Source: Candolleomyces eurysporus (Eukaryota > Basidiomycota > Agaricomycetes > Agaricales > Psathyrellaceae). Taken from it: DNA of 64,000 nucleotides. Position 1 is the stretch's first letter, and every line of letters begins with the position of its first letter. The position numbers and the translations under genes are program-made. Positions 23,398-33,546 of the stretch are shown piece after piece. Below the pieces are notes generated by a model. It did no database searches. It saw only the letters and a list, made by a program, of their open reading frames with translations, and had not been told where the DNA came from. The DNA is taken from the NCBI GenBank assembly GCA_027579435.1, contig JANBPK010000001.1, forward strand, positions 22,584-86,583, written 5' to 3'.

Positions 23398-23530
23398 AGG
23401 CAACGTGGGCAGAAGACGAACAACCGATCTGCGAGGAGACGGTCATGAACTTCATGAGGCAACCCCAAATATGATTGAACAACGGAAAGTTGCCGTTTGC
23501 CGTGGGGACGGCATATGTCATCTTACTGCG
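23398..23530 (-). repeat. Zinc-finger family upstream repeat, copy 4
   Basis: Upstream of znf3: AGGCAACGTGGGCAGAAGAC, GATCTGCGAGGAGACGGTCA, CTTCATGAGGCAACCCC and ATGTCATCTTACTGCGGACT line up with the block upstream of znf1. Confidence 0.65.
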
Positions 23531-24331
23531 GACTATCCGAATGTGTAGGTGTATTGGCCAGATAGCCCGAATTTTGGAATCCAATGAACAGCCAGAATCA
23601 AATTCCAGTTGTCCATACCAATTTATACTAGCCGGTGTTCGGATAAACGTATTTGGATACAGCATCAACTGAACTCTAGGACATTCACAAATGAACCTTC
23701 TTCTTAGGGAACCCTAAATATCACCAGAAAGGTCAGAACGTGGCTCTAGCTCGCTGGCAAATGACCCTCCTCTATCGACACCTCTCCTGAAAAAAAATTC
23801 AATCTCGATGTAAACGGGTGAGGAAAAATTTACGACGGCCAGAGCAAGGAGTTTCCGCCATTCGGTTCGTCCATGACTACGATTGTTCACCGTCGACAAG
23901 AGCTGATGCCTTTGGGCTCCAGCACTCCCTCTATATAAGGGAAGTCAAAAAGGAAGAATATAGCCAACGAGATTTCTTTTCGGAAGACGAAAGACCTCGG
24001 TCGTCTGCAGATACAGGTTAGAGAACGACCAGCCTCCTCAGTGAACTGGAATATAAGAATGAGAGCTCACAGGCGTGAAAGAAACCCCTTGGAATCATGA
24101 GGACCACAAATGCGGGAATGGAAGACTTGGTTGAGCGTTGTAATGTCCTGAGAGCCCTGTGCAAACCAATTGCCGAATCTAGAGGGGAACGGCAAAGAAA
24201 TGAGGATCGATACTCAGATCACTCATTGAAGATAAGTCAAGCTGAGACAGAGGGGTATATTGCAGTGCGGAGAATCCAAGAGCATCCCGAATCCAAGATC
24301 GAGCATGCCTCCTACGGAAGTATAAGTTTCG
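23531..24331. other. 0.8 kb without recognised gene
   Basis: Upstream side of znf3 and downstream side of MED21. One plus-strand open frame (24097-24453) overlaps the MED21 3' exon in antisense and resembles nothing known. No repeats seen. Confidence 0.45.
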
Positions 24332-25001
24332 TCACGCTGGTTGCAACACATCGCTCTCCTCCTGATCCAGCATGGTTTTCAAGACCTCTGAAATCTGGGA
24401 GTGCAAATCCTCTGCACACGACCATGATGAATTCGAATGCTCAAGCTACTTGAATAGGACTTACTTGCTCGACTGACAGCCCTAATGTATTCCTCGTTCG
24501 CTATTGTCATCTCATCTTCGAGTGCTTTTAGCCGTAGCGCCTGCACATTATAAATAGTTGATAGCAAGATTTTCAGCAGAGCAGAACACGAATTTACCTG
24601 GATCTCCTCAGGTTCAGGCTCGGGTAGAGAATTAATGAGGTATTCAATCTGTTTAGCTTTCGTAACGAGATCCGTCACCATTTCTCGCTTGTTGGCTGTT
24701 TTGCATGGAAATCATCAACACAGGGTGTTTACAGTGTGCATGAGCCTGACCTTCAAAAACGTCTGGAGTGTCGTACTTTTCCGGATTCCTTGACTTCGTT
24801 ACGGGGATCTCTGGACTGATTTGTAAAAATGTAGTCCTAGACGTGAGGTATGTAATCGTATTGGACATAATCTGAAGTATCTGTTCAACAGGTCGACCTG
24901 AAAGTGAGCGATCAGCCCCGAAAATCCAGCTAGCGACGTGCCTGCTGAATCTCATCTTGAAGTTGGGTAATTCTGTCCATGTGCGATAACTCTTGCAGCA
25001 T
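24332..25001 (-). CDS. MED21: Mediator complex subunit 21
   Basis: Middle-module Mediator subunit (SRB7) linking activators to RNA polymerase II. After splicing the protein starts MLQELSHMDRITQLQDEIQQ and goes on with ILQIMSNTITYLTSRTTFLQ, SPEIPVTKSRNPEKYDTPDVFE, MVTDLVTKAKQIEYLINSLP, EPEPEEIQ, LEDEMTIANEEY and KVLKTMLDQEE, a nearly consensus MED21 of about 140 residues. Five exons. The intron after DEIQQ starts with GC (GCACGT) and ends GAACAG; only this choice keeps the family sequence, so it is a GC-AG intron. The other three are GT-AG (FE-ANKRE, EIQ-ALRL, SRA-KVLK). It sits inside the zinc-finger/G-domain cluster, the only conserved gene there before 32.6 kb. Confidence 0.95.
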
Positions 25002-25478
25002 TTCGCTGCCTCAAGTTCGCAGCGTTGCTTCCGCTCCACGCTCCGTGTGAAGTAAAAGAAAGATGGTTGTTGGCGGTTAAGGGACAAGAAAGGCCCCGAC
25101 CGACGTTCAATGGCGGAATGCTGAGTCATCAAGCCCCGCGCCCACCCGGGCGCGTCAGTCACTAGTCACCATCAGGGTTCAGGAAATTCAATGGAAAATC
25201 GGAAATTTTGGACGAACGTTCAAATAATTTTTTCAGAAGTCGTTATTAGACGTATAATTACAAGGCTGCATAGCGACACTAGTACTAATACAACCGCGAC
25301 GCCATACCTTCAGCTACCAGCAGATATACTAGAGGAGCGGCGATGCTCAAGGCGTTTATGACGGGTATTGTGAGCAATGAACTGAAAGACGGGCCACCAC
25401 GATGCTGGCCCGTATGTCAGTTCAAATTCTGGTGGCAGAAGAGTTAGGCTTGAAAACCAGACAAATATTCTACTCACC
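25002..25478. promoter_or_regulatory. MED21 promoter and znf4 3' flank
   Basis: TGAGTCA (Gcn4/AP-1-like site) at 25122-25128 lies about 120 bp upstream of the MED21 ATG, within the 14-mer ATGCTGAGTCATCA. The znf4 side has a donor-like GTGAGT right after its stop codon, suggesting an intron in the 3' UTR. Confidence 0.5.
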
Positions 25479-27270
25479 TTACGCCGTCAGCAATCGGGAG
25501 AAGCGAGCAGTCAATCGCGCAAATCGAGAGAAAATCTCGCCAGGAGACGCCAGATTGCAGCACCCGCTCTCAAGATGCTGGATGAGAGCAGAAACGACGA
25601 CAAACTGTTTGTTGCACTTCGGGCACAGGAATCCGTCGGGATCGTGAACCGGCGAATTCATGTGCGCCGTAAGTGCAAAGACAGTTCGGAACGTCTTGAG
25701 ACAGATGGGGCAGGCATATGGAATGCCAAGGTTGATGAAGTCGTCGGAGACGTAGGTGTTAGGATAGATTATGGAGGAAGGGATAGCCACCCTCATTTCT
25801 CTGGGACCGAGGGGTGGGCCGGGCTCGACAGATGTTTCGACGGGCCCCTGGGTGAGAGCACCGTCGACCACATCTTCGAAGTCGTCGACGGATTCGGTCG
25901 GGGAGTTTAATGATTCGCTGCTCTCTGAGGGGGAGCCTCCTGACACGAACTCAGCGTGTCGCTGGGCCCCCGGCTCAAATTGCTCAATGCGAGAAGTGGA
26001 GCCAAACTCGAAGGTTGGGGTCAGAGTGATCTGAGGGACCACTCGGAGCATTTGAACCGCCTTGGTGACTTGATGCCTCGATACGCCATGGACGCCAGAT
26101 TCGACGTGTTGAGCGAATGCAGAGGGGGTCTTGAAACACTTATCGCAGAAGTTGCAGTCGATGGGATGCTGGTGGCTTCCTCCGTGCACCTTCGCCATGT
26201 GCTAAGCGATTATGGAATTTACAATGAGAGTCATGAATCTGAGTTAGGAGCCGACGTACTTTTTCATAGCGCTCAACCGTGGCACAAACGGCATTGCAGA
26301 TATTGCATGTTCTATGAGCGGCGTCGTACTTGCAATGCTAATAGATCCGAAAGCGCGTGAGGGTTGGTATTGTCTAAAGTTTGCAAATACTAACCTCGTC
26401 GAATTCATCCTCGTCATCAAACTGTACGTCACAGAGATCGCAGTACACAGCTCGGTGGGCAGCGCTATTCGCACAATGCTACCAACAACCACGGCAAATT
26501 ATCAGCATGAAACCGGGAATTTAAGTGAAAAGCCACGTTTACCTGCTCATAGGCGCTCTCGTCCTTGAAGTGCCTATTGCAAAGAGAGCAATACCTCGTC
26601 TGGTGAACAGGGCTGTTTTCACAATGCTGACAAGAGAGTGCCTAAGTGCACGCATCGCGAATAAGATGACATGATATCTTACCTGTTCATAAGCCTGCTC
26701 ATGGACGAAGTGCCTGTCACAGAGTGAGCAATAAGAGCCTTGATGAGCGGGGCTATTTTGACAATGCTGGTAAAAGACGACCCGTTAATGGATACGCCGG
26801 TAGAAGGGCGAGTAGGCTTACCTGGTCGTAAGCGTGCTCGTCTTTAAAATGCCTATCACAGAGAGAACAATAAGTCGAGCGATGAGCACTGCTGCTCGCT
26901 AGATGCTGATAGGGATACAAAAGAATCGTCAGTGGGGGAGTTTGGGCTCAAACCGCTCGGACCAGCCTACCTGTTCGTAGGCAGATTCATTTTTGAAGTA
27001 CCTGCCACAAGGAGCGCAATAAGAGTTCCTGTGCGCAGCACTGTTCGCGAGGTGCTGGTAAGCATGAGAATCGTACGGTCAGGCTCCATGTCCGTTAGCC
27101 CATGGTCCAGGGAAAACGCTCACCTGCTCGTAGCCATGCTCCGAAGTGAAGCTCTTGTTGCAGGGATCGCAAACCCAGGTCGTGAAAGTGTGGCCTTTCG
27201 CATAACAGTGCGATTGAATGGCCTGCTCTGACCAAAAAACGCGCTCACAGTCGTCGCAGCTGTAAGACAT
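25479..27270 (-). CDS. Multi-exon C2H2 zinc-finger protein (znf4), one finger per exon
   Basis: Eight coding exons: 27124-27270, 26971-27054, 26822-26905, 26683-26766, 26543-26626, 26395-26478, 26260-26337 and 25479-26201. Exon 1 starts MSYSCDDCERVFWSEQAI with finger 1 and the Cys pair of finger 2. Each of exons 2-6 is exactly 84 nt (28 codons), begins with the first zinc His of one finger (HLANSAAHR, HLASSSAHR, HCQNSPAHQ, HCENSPVHQ, HCANSAAHR) and ends with the Cys pair and Gln/Glu of the next (CSLCDRHFKDEHAYDQ). All introns are phase 0. The last exon adds fingers CNFCDKCFKTPSAFAQH, CPICLKTFRTVFALTAH and a C2HC-like CPKCNKQFVVVSALIQH, plus an acidic part with EPGPPLGPREM. About ten fingers, mostly C-x2-C-x12-H-x6-H. 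Likely nucleic-acid binding. Confidence 0.85.
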
Positions 27271-27666
27271 AGTGGCAAGTTGATGCGAAGCGATACCTCC
27301 GATATGTTGTAGTAGATGGCGGACGAAAGTGGGACGAGAAGAAGACGTCACCAATGCGTCTTATTGATTGAACCATTTGAATTGATGCCAGAAGCATGCG
27401 GCCAATGTCGTAAGTCACGATAACTGACCCGACGATGAGAAGAGCTTGGGCCTGGTTGAGAGTCTGCGACGTTTTGGCTCAGTCAACTTATGGGAGGCAA
27501 AGGGGTTCACAATCATTACCAAGGGTAGACAGAAACTTTCTGTACATTGCCAACCCACACTTCGGGTTCAGAGTTCGGAAAGGGGGGTTGTATCATTATG
27601 TCAATTAACCAAAGAGGTACAAGTAGGTAAGAACTCGAGCCGAATGTAAACAGAATGACTGCACGG
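27271..27666. other. znf4 upstream region
   Basis: About 400 bp between G-domain gene B and znf4. The motif TTGAACCATTTGAATTGATG (about 27366-27385) resembles the ACCGATTGAATGGAAAG block upstream of znf1 and znf3. No gene seen. Confidence 0.4.
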
Positions 27667-28837
27667 TTAGTCGTGAGACTTAGCGTGAACCGGGACGTCA
27701 CTGAGAAACGTCAGTTCAAGCTGGCGAAGAGGTTGAAGGTAGAAGCGGTACATACCTAGGTGAAGGACGACGGCTCCGGAAGAGCCTATCCTTGATACGA
27801 TCCAAGATTGGAATATCCATTTGCTTCAACTGTTCTTGAGCATCAGCTACCCTTTCCTCGCGATTCCGCTGTGCCTCAGTGTCAGTTTCGTCGACGTCTA
27901 GCGCGTTCTCCATCTGCAAATACTCCTTCAAGGTGCACCGGAGGTGCTTCCCCGCTTCCGTGCGGGGAATCCGCTTGTCCATGTCGACTAACTCCTCCTG
28001 TATCTGAATCGCCACCTGAGTGGCGTGAATACGCAGAATGTGGTCGATGATCCTGTGTGTATCAGCGCTCGGATCTTGGATGCGCCTTATGACCGCCCCT
28101 TCGGAGAGAATGTCCTTCCAAAACCCTCTCAGTTCATGTTCGCGATCTTCTCCACTTGTCGGGATAATAGAATCCCAGTGAGTGGTCGCCATGACGACTC
28201 TCTCCATAGCCTTTTCGCCGCACATCTTGTGGAACAACTCGTAGTTGAGGCGCGTTGATCCTGACATCTTCTTTTGTGTAATATTATGGAGGTACACCAG
28301 GCCAGCGACCTTGGTCTTGTTGTCATACCTGAATGAATCAGCAATCAGTAAGGTTGCAAAGCAATATAAGAGAAAGGCTGACACGTCGGCAAACCAGACC
28401 GAAATTCTCCGCAATACCTCATAGTCTGACAGGTGGGTATCGTTGAACCCAGGAGTATCAACGAGTATGAGTCGATGATTAGGCCAGGTTGGATGATATG
28501 AAGGCAAAATTATCTTGATGGGGGCAAGCTCTCGGGTACAGGACGTCAGACTCTCACTAACTTCAACCTCTGGCCTGCCGCAATAGTTGTTGATAAACTG
28601 GGGGAAGATCAGGAAGAGAAAATCGGACGGGAAAAGTAAACATACGGAGCTCTTCCCGACCCCTGTTGGACCCAAGATCCTTTACGGGAGTCAGAAGGAA
28701 ATACTCAGAAAAGATATGTGTGCTGACGGAACGATCAAGTCCCCAGGCTGGGCGTCGGAAAGGAAGGCCGAGGCGTCCTCAGCCTTGAGCTCTCTCTTCC
28801 ACTTTCCAAAGGAGTTTTTGTTGTTCGTAGGACTCAT
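27667..28837 (-). CDS. AIG1-like G-domain protein B
   Basis: Starts at 28837 (MSPTNNKNSFGKWKRELK), exon 1 ending GDLIVP. The 34-nt exon 28646-28679 encodes ILGPTGVGKSS. Exon 3 starts FINNYCGRPEVEVSESL with SCTRE and LILVDTPGFNDTHLSD, ending VWFAD. The large exon has KVAGLVYLHNITQKKMSGS, VVMATTHWDSI in the G4 place, ELRGFWKDILSEGAVIRRI, then helical VAIQIQEELVDMDKRIPRTE and a basic C-terminus. A last intron (after RRPSP) leads to DVPVHAKSHD and a stop at 27667; unspliced it would stop at 27716. The final exon resembles that of gene A, which supports the spliced form. Closest to gene C. Possible GTP-dependent switch or scaffold protein; role unknown. Confidence 0.8.
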
Positions 28838-29369
28838 GGAAAGAAGAGAAAATGGCATTCGAAGACACCGATCGTCCGCTTTGACCGATGTCGATGAATG
28901 TTTACCCGATTGCGGTGATCGAAACGAGGTTTCAACGAGGCCTCAGATTGCCTGATCATGAAGGCTTGAATTGCAACGGTGGACGTGCAATTGTATTGAT
29001 TTGCCACACTTCGGTAAGCACCCGAGGAATCTGAAGTGAAGTTGTGCATATCGTCAGGCGGGAGTACATGTTTCGTCGAAAAGCTCACTAAAGCAAAGAC
29101 CTGCCCAATAACATCGTTCAGGTACCTAAAAGGTTATGAGAGATGTCCGTTTCCAGGGTTGATCAAGCTTCTCCTATCGATTGTCCTCCATTCAGAAAAA
29201 TGAGGCAGAGGATATCATCCGATAATGGAACCTTTTTAGCCACTCTTTAAATGATTTATTCACTAGTCCAGCCATTATCAGACGTACAGATACAACGCTG
29301 CATAGTATTTACATAAGTAGTATGTAACATTGCAACAATCTCGTTCATACTTTCAGCCAACAGCAGATA
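28838..29369. other. Intergenic upstream of G-domain gene B
   Basis: It contains ACGAGGTTTCAACGAGGCCT (about 28923-28942), similar to GCACGAGGCAGCAATGAGGC upstream of gene C, so promoters were duplicated with the genes. A minus-strand open frame (about 28860-29088) shows no recognisable domain. Confidence 0.45.
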
Positions 29370-30542
29370 TACTACTAGCTGGAGTGGCGATCCTCGACGC
29401 TCTATGGTGGTATTGTCAACGATGAATGGAAAAACAGGCCATCACGATAATGAATCGTATACGCGTTCAACTTCTGGTAGCAGAAATGTTAGGCTTGAAG
29501 ATACGACAGACATTATATCATACTCACCTTGAGCTCAGAGCGAAGATTTTACGCCGCCAGCAATCAGGAGAAGCCAGTAGCCAATTGAGCAAAAGAGAGA
29601 ACTCTCGCTGGGGCATGCCAGTTTGCAGCATCCACTCTCAGGATGAGAAACGACGACAGACTCTTTGCTGCACTTCGGGGACAGGAATTAACCGGCGAAT
29701 CCATGTGCCGCGTCAGCGCAAGGATAGTTCAGAACGGCTTGACCGTAATACGCACAATAGACGCTGCCAAAATGTGTACGAAAACATAGAAAAACTGGCG
29801 ACAGCTGTTCGACAAAAGCCCGCCCAAAAACTATTTTGAAAAGAAAGATAATCGATCAGACTTGTACCGTTAAGAGATCAAATACCGGAATCATGGCCTA
29901 CCGAGATAGGCGGGAAATTTAAGGTCTAGGGGGGAAGGGAGTGGAAGGGACAGCTGTAGTCAAATCTCGTCGTACGTCTTGGTGTCTCAAACCCTAGGGC
30001 ACCAAGCAACTATGTCGAAATGCCTCGGAATGAGCAACATGAGTAAAAGATGGATGGGTCCATTAATCCACACACTGGTATAAATACGTGTAGTCTTACC
30101 TGGTCATACGCGTACTCATCTCTGGAATGCCTGTCACAGAGCGAAGAGTAAGTTGACCGGTGAGCGCTGATATTCCGCAGATGNCTAAAAAGAATCCAAT
30201 CATCGTCAATGGGGGCGTCGCGGCTCAGGCCGCTCGCGCCAGTCTACCTGCTCATAAGCATAAAAATATTTCAACTACATGCCGCAAGGAGCGCAATAGG
30301 AGTTCAAGTTCCTGCGAGCAGCCCTGTTTGCGAGGTGCTGGCAAATGAATGAAGGTTCGAGGTCGACACCGATTTTCGCCTACGTTCAAAGGGACACACT
30401 CACCTGCTCATAGGTATGCTCAGAAGTAAACCTCGTGTTGACCAGGGCGCAAACCCAGGTCGTAAAGACATGTCCCTTCGCATCGCAGTGCGATTAAATC
30501 CCATGCTCAGTCCAGAACACGCGTTCACAGCTGTAAGACATG
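29370..30542 (-). pseudogene. Decayed copy of znf4
   Basis: DNA match to znf4 at both ends: 29380-29760 pairs with 25330-25770, and 30090-30542 pairs with the finger exons and exon 1. Damage is plain: an in-frame stop and a deletion in the first finger (the CDDC site is lost), loss of a Cys to Ser in one finger exon (YSSLC where znf4 has YCSLC), His to Arg in another (RAARR for SAAHR), and further stops. Most middle finger exons are missing. It cannot encode a working multi-finger protein. It lies between G-domain genes B and C. Confidence 0.85.
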
Positions 30543-30992
30543 GCAAACCGAGAATAGCGATGGGGAACTATTGAGACTCCACCGGGGAGCTAGCGCCCAA
30601 ATATGAAGGCCACGGTGAGGATTGAAGTAGGGCAATAAGATGCTCCACGTCGTCCGGATAGAACCGTGCCTTTGTCGCCGGTTGCCGTGACACGGGGTGA
30701 ACTTTATCGCGGGAGGCATTGAATCGATGAAGACGAGCTGGGAATGTCGTAAACATACTTACTGATGGCCAGCTGACCTGCAGCGACACACCCACTTCCG
30801 ACCAGAACCACTGAAAAACGCCTATGCAAGTACCTATTTAGAAATCAGTTCCCCTGAGCGCCAGTCAATGTTCTTACGAACTCGTCGGATATACATAGAC
30901 TTACTTCGTACTCCAGCATGGAGACCATATCGATTATTAGATGAGTATACATACATATACAGACAGCAGAAAGCAAAAAGACCGAACTCGAA

Positions 30993-32160
30993 CTAATTAT
31001 GACTGGATTTCGTTGGATAAACTCTAGGGACGAATAGTAGTTAGCAGACGAAAGACACTGCAGAGGAGGAGCGTTACGCACTGCAAATTTTTGCCACCTT
31101 TCTTGAGACGAAACAAGTCCTTCACGCGACTGAAAAACGAATTGTCGACATTGAGCTTCTTCAGCTGTTCTTCCTTCTCCCGGATCTCCGGATCGCCGTC
31201 AGGCCTCAGTTTTTTATGCAAGTCGAGGTATTCCTGTAAAGTATATCTAAGGTGTTGGCCCGCCTCCGTCTCCGGTATACTTAGGCCCATGTCGACCAAC
31301 TCTTGCTGTATCTTGGTGACAACTTGCTTGGCATGGTTTTCCAGAATCGACTCGACGATGTTGTGGGTGTCCTGCTCCGGTGCCTGCACCCGCATGATTT
31401 GAGCACCATGAGACAGAATTTCCGCCCAAAAGTTTTTGAGCTCGTCCTCGCGTACTTCCCCAGCACGTTGAGAGTCGGCGGAGGATTGAACCATGTCCCA
31501 ATGAGTTGTCGCCATAACTACTCTGCTCATAGCGTTTGCGCCGCAGAGTTTCTGGAACATCTCATAGTTGGTTCGTGTCGAGCCTAACATACGTTTCTGA
31601 GTAATGTTGTGGAGGTAAACCAGGCCCGTTATCATCGTGTCGTTGTCATACCTGGGGAATTAAATGGTATATACAGGCGCGGAAAGCGTGAATGAAAAAG
31701 GCTTACACACGAGCGAGCCACACTGAAATCCTCCTCAAAATTTCGTGATCGGGCAAGTAGGTATCGTCGAAACCCGGTGTGTCCACAAGGACAAGGCGAT
31801 GACCCGGCCACAGCGGGTGATCATCTGCTAGTGTTCTCGTGGTGAAGGCGATCTGCTGAGTACATGATTCCATGAGGTCGCTGACCGCAACAACGTTTTC
31901 GCCGCAGAATTTGTTGATGAACTGCGACCAGCATCAAACAAGAGGTCAGCGGTAATATAAGTGACGCACCGTGCTTTTGCCAACACCTGTCGGGCCCATG
32001 ATCCTACAAGAAAGGGTGAACGATTGGCGCAATAAGAGGACGGAATAACCGACACTATGACCAAGTCATCTGGATGGCCATCTGTGAGCAATGGATCATC
32101 CTCAGTAACGACCTTCTTCCATTTTCCAGAGGCTTTCGAGTGACTGCGACGAAGAAACAT
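30993..32160 (-). CDS. AIG1-like G-domain protein C
   Basis: Starts at 32160 (MFLRRSHSKASGKWKKVVTE), exon 1 ending DDLVIV. The 34-nt exon 31970-32003 encodes IMGPTGVGKST. Exon 3 starts FINKFCGENVVAVSDLM with SCTQQ and LVLVDTPGFDDTYLPD, ending VWLAR. Then MITGLVYLHNITQKRMLGS, VVMATTHWDMV in the G4 place, ELKNFWAEILSHGAQIMRV, helical VVTKIQQELVDMGLSIPETE, a Lys/Glu-rich predicted coiled coil and a short last exon VYPTKSSHN (stop 30993) after a 3' intron. Same exon plan as A and B; the best preserved member of the long subfamily. About 330 residues. No transmembrane segment or signal peptide is evident, so probably cytosolic. Confidence 0.8.
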
Positions 32161-32615
32161 TGATATCAGCCAACGAAAGGAGCCTGACAGACCGAATTGA
32201 ATTTAACGGCACAGTCCATCGACGGTTTACCCAATTCTGGTGAGGGTTTAAGCACGAGGCAGCAATGAGGCCTCATGGAAGTAATGATGTGCCATGCTCA
32301 AGAGCAGCCCTTCGATGCACCGCATGTGGTAGGCCAGACATGGACGAAACTTGTATTCAGTCGGCATCCTCAGTATGCACAAGAAGATACTGAAACGGGA
32401 TGGTTAAGATCAGACAAACATTCGGATGAGCCGTCATAACTCACAATTGTCGAGAACCCGATAGCATCGCTCTAATGGGCGGAAATTTACAAAGACGTCT
32501 GATTCCTCTAGAGAACGGGCTTCTCCCACGGGTTGACTACCGTTTGGGCAAGTGGTAAACGGGGGAAGCTAAATGTCATGCTCCCGATAAGACAACATGT
32601 TGTAGCACAAAAAAG
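32161..32615. other. Intergenic
   Basis: Upstream side of G-domain gene C and 3' flank of the small membrane-protein gene. It carries the GCACGAGGCAGCAATGAGGC block near 32258. No other structure seen. Confidence 0.4.
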
Positions 32616-33131
32616 TTAAGATTTTTGGGTTTGGGATTTTAGTTTCTCCAGGCCTAATCGGATGTCCTCTGCCCGCAATTGTGCTACAGCTGTGGAGCGA
32701 AACGCCTGAAGATGACGGTTTTCAGCCGCATGGTAGCAGATATCTCGAGTATAAACTAACCTCTGCAAAGTAGTATCCGGAGAGAACCCCGCTCACTACA
32801 TGTTTCGGTGGCGCGTCAACACTGAATTGTTTGAGCCACGTTGTGAGACGACTCACGGACACCGCAAAAGATTGCGGTATTTCGATTGAATTTGAACAAG
32901 CGCTGACCGATTACAGCTACTCCAAAAAATGAGTCAAGGAACAACAGTCAATGTAGGGGAACATACCCGAAGCCAATCCTCCACTCAGGCCTGCGAAAAC
33001 ACCCTCCTTTTTAGCTTCCTATCTGCGTCGTCAGTGTCCATCAGTAGTTTAAAGAGCTAAACCCGCACTTTCAACGCCTTTGATACAGAGACTTCATCAA
33101 TATTTTCGAACCTGAGATCTTCGTCCGCCAT
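32616..33131 (-). CDS. Small Gly-rich membrane protein, five exons
   Basis: Found by following splice sites, as no single exon gives a long open frame. ATG at 33131: MADEDLRFENIDEVSVSKAL; intron; EAKKEGVFAGLSGGLAS; intron; AVIGQRLFKFNRNTAIF; intron; SGVLSGYYFAEA; intron; FRSTAVAQLRAEDIRLGLEK, stop at 32616. All four introns are GT-AG, 45-70 nt, and keep frame throughout, giving about 97 residues. Two short Gly/Ala-rich hydrophobic segments (AGLSGGLASAVIG and AIFCVSGVLSGYYFAEAF) suggest a two-helix membrane hairpin, as in small mitochondrial or ER proteins; a charged C-terminal helix follows. I recall similar small conserved fungal proteins but cannot name the family. Divergent from the kinase gene at 33547. 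Confidence 0.7.
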
Positions 33132-33546
33132 GACTGTTCAGTGTGTTCAGCGGAAAGGTTTGACGATCGCTGGCGGGAGTGGAGCGCCAGCGCCGGGTGA
33201 CGCCGAAACCGTGTGACACGGCGGCCGACAACCGAAACCTATCCTTTGCTTCCCGCACGATCAAGATTCAACATATCTATGCAATGAAGAATTCCCTCAA
33301 ACTTTTGGGTATACTCTACTGATCTTCGTTGGCATCGATGCTATACCTTCACCGCCTATAGTCTGGTCGTGACCTCGTGCACCGCATGAGGCCTTGATTT
33401 TGATATGTACCATTTTACATCAAAACCTAAATGGGTTGCAGTAAACATGTTGCCTGTCTTCTGGCAGAGCTTTCCAGCAGCACTTTGACCTCCCATACGG
33501 CGTCTCCGTCAACATACCAGTTTGGATTCACACTTCCACTTCATCG
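33132..33546. promoter_or_regulatory. Divergent promoter, small membrane protein / kinase
   Basis: 415 bp between head-to-head genes. GC-rich near 33165-33240, AT-richer after. No clear TATA box at a usual distance. Confidence 0.4.
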
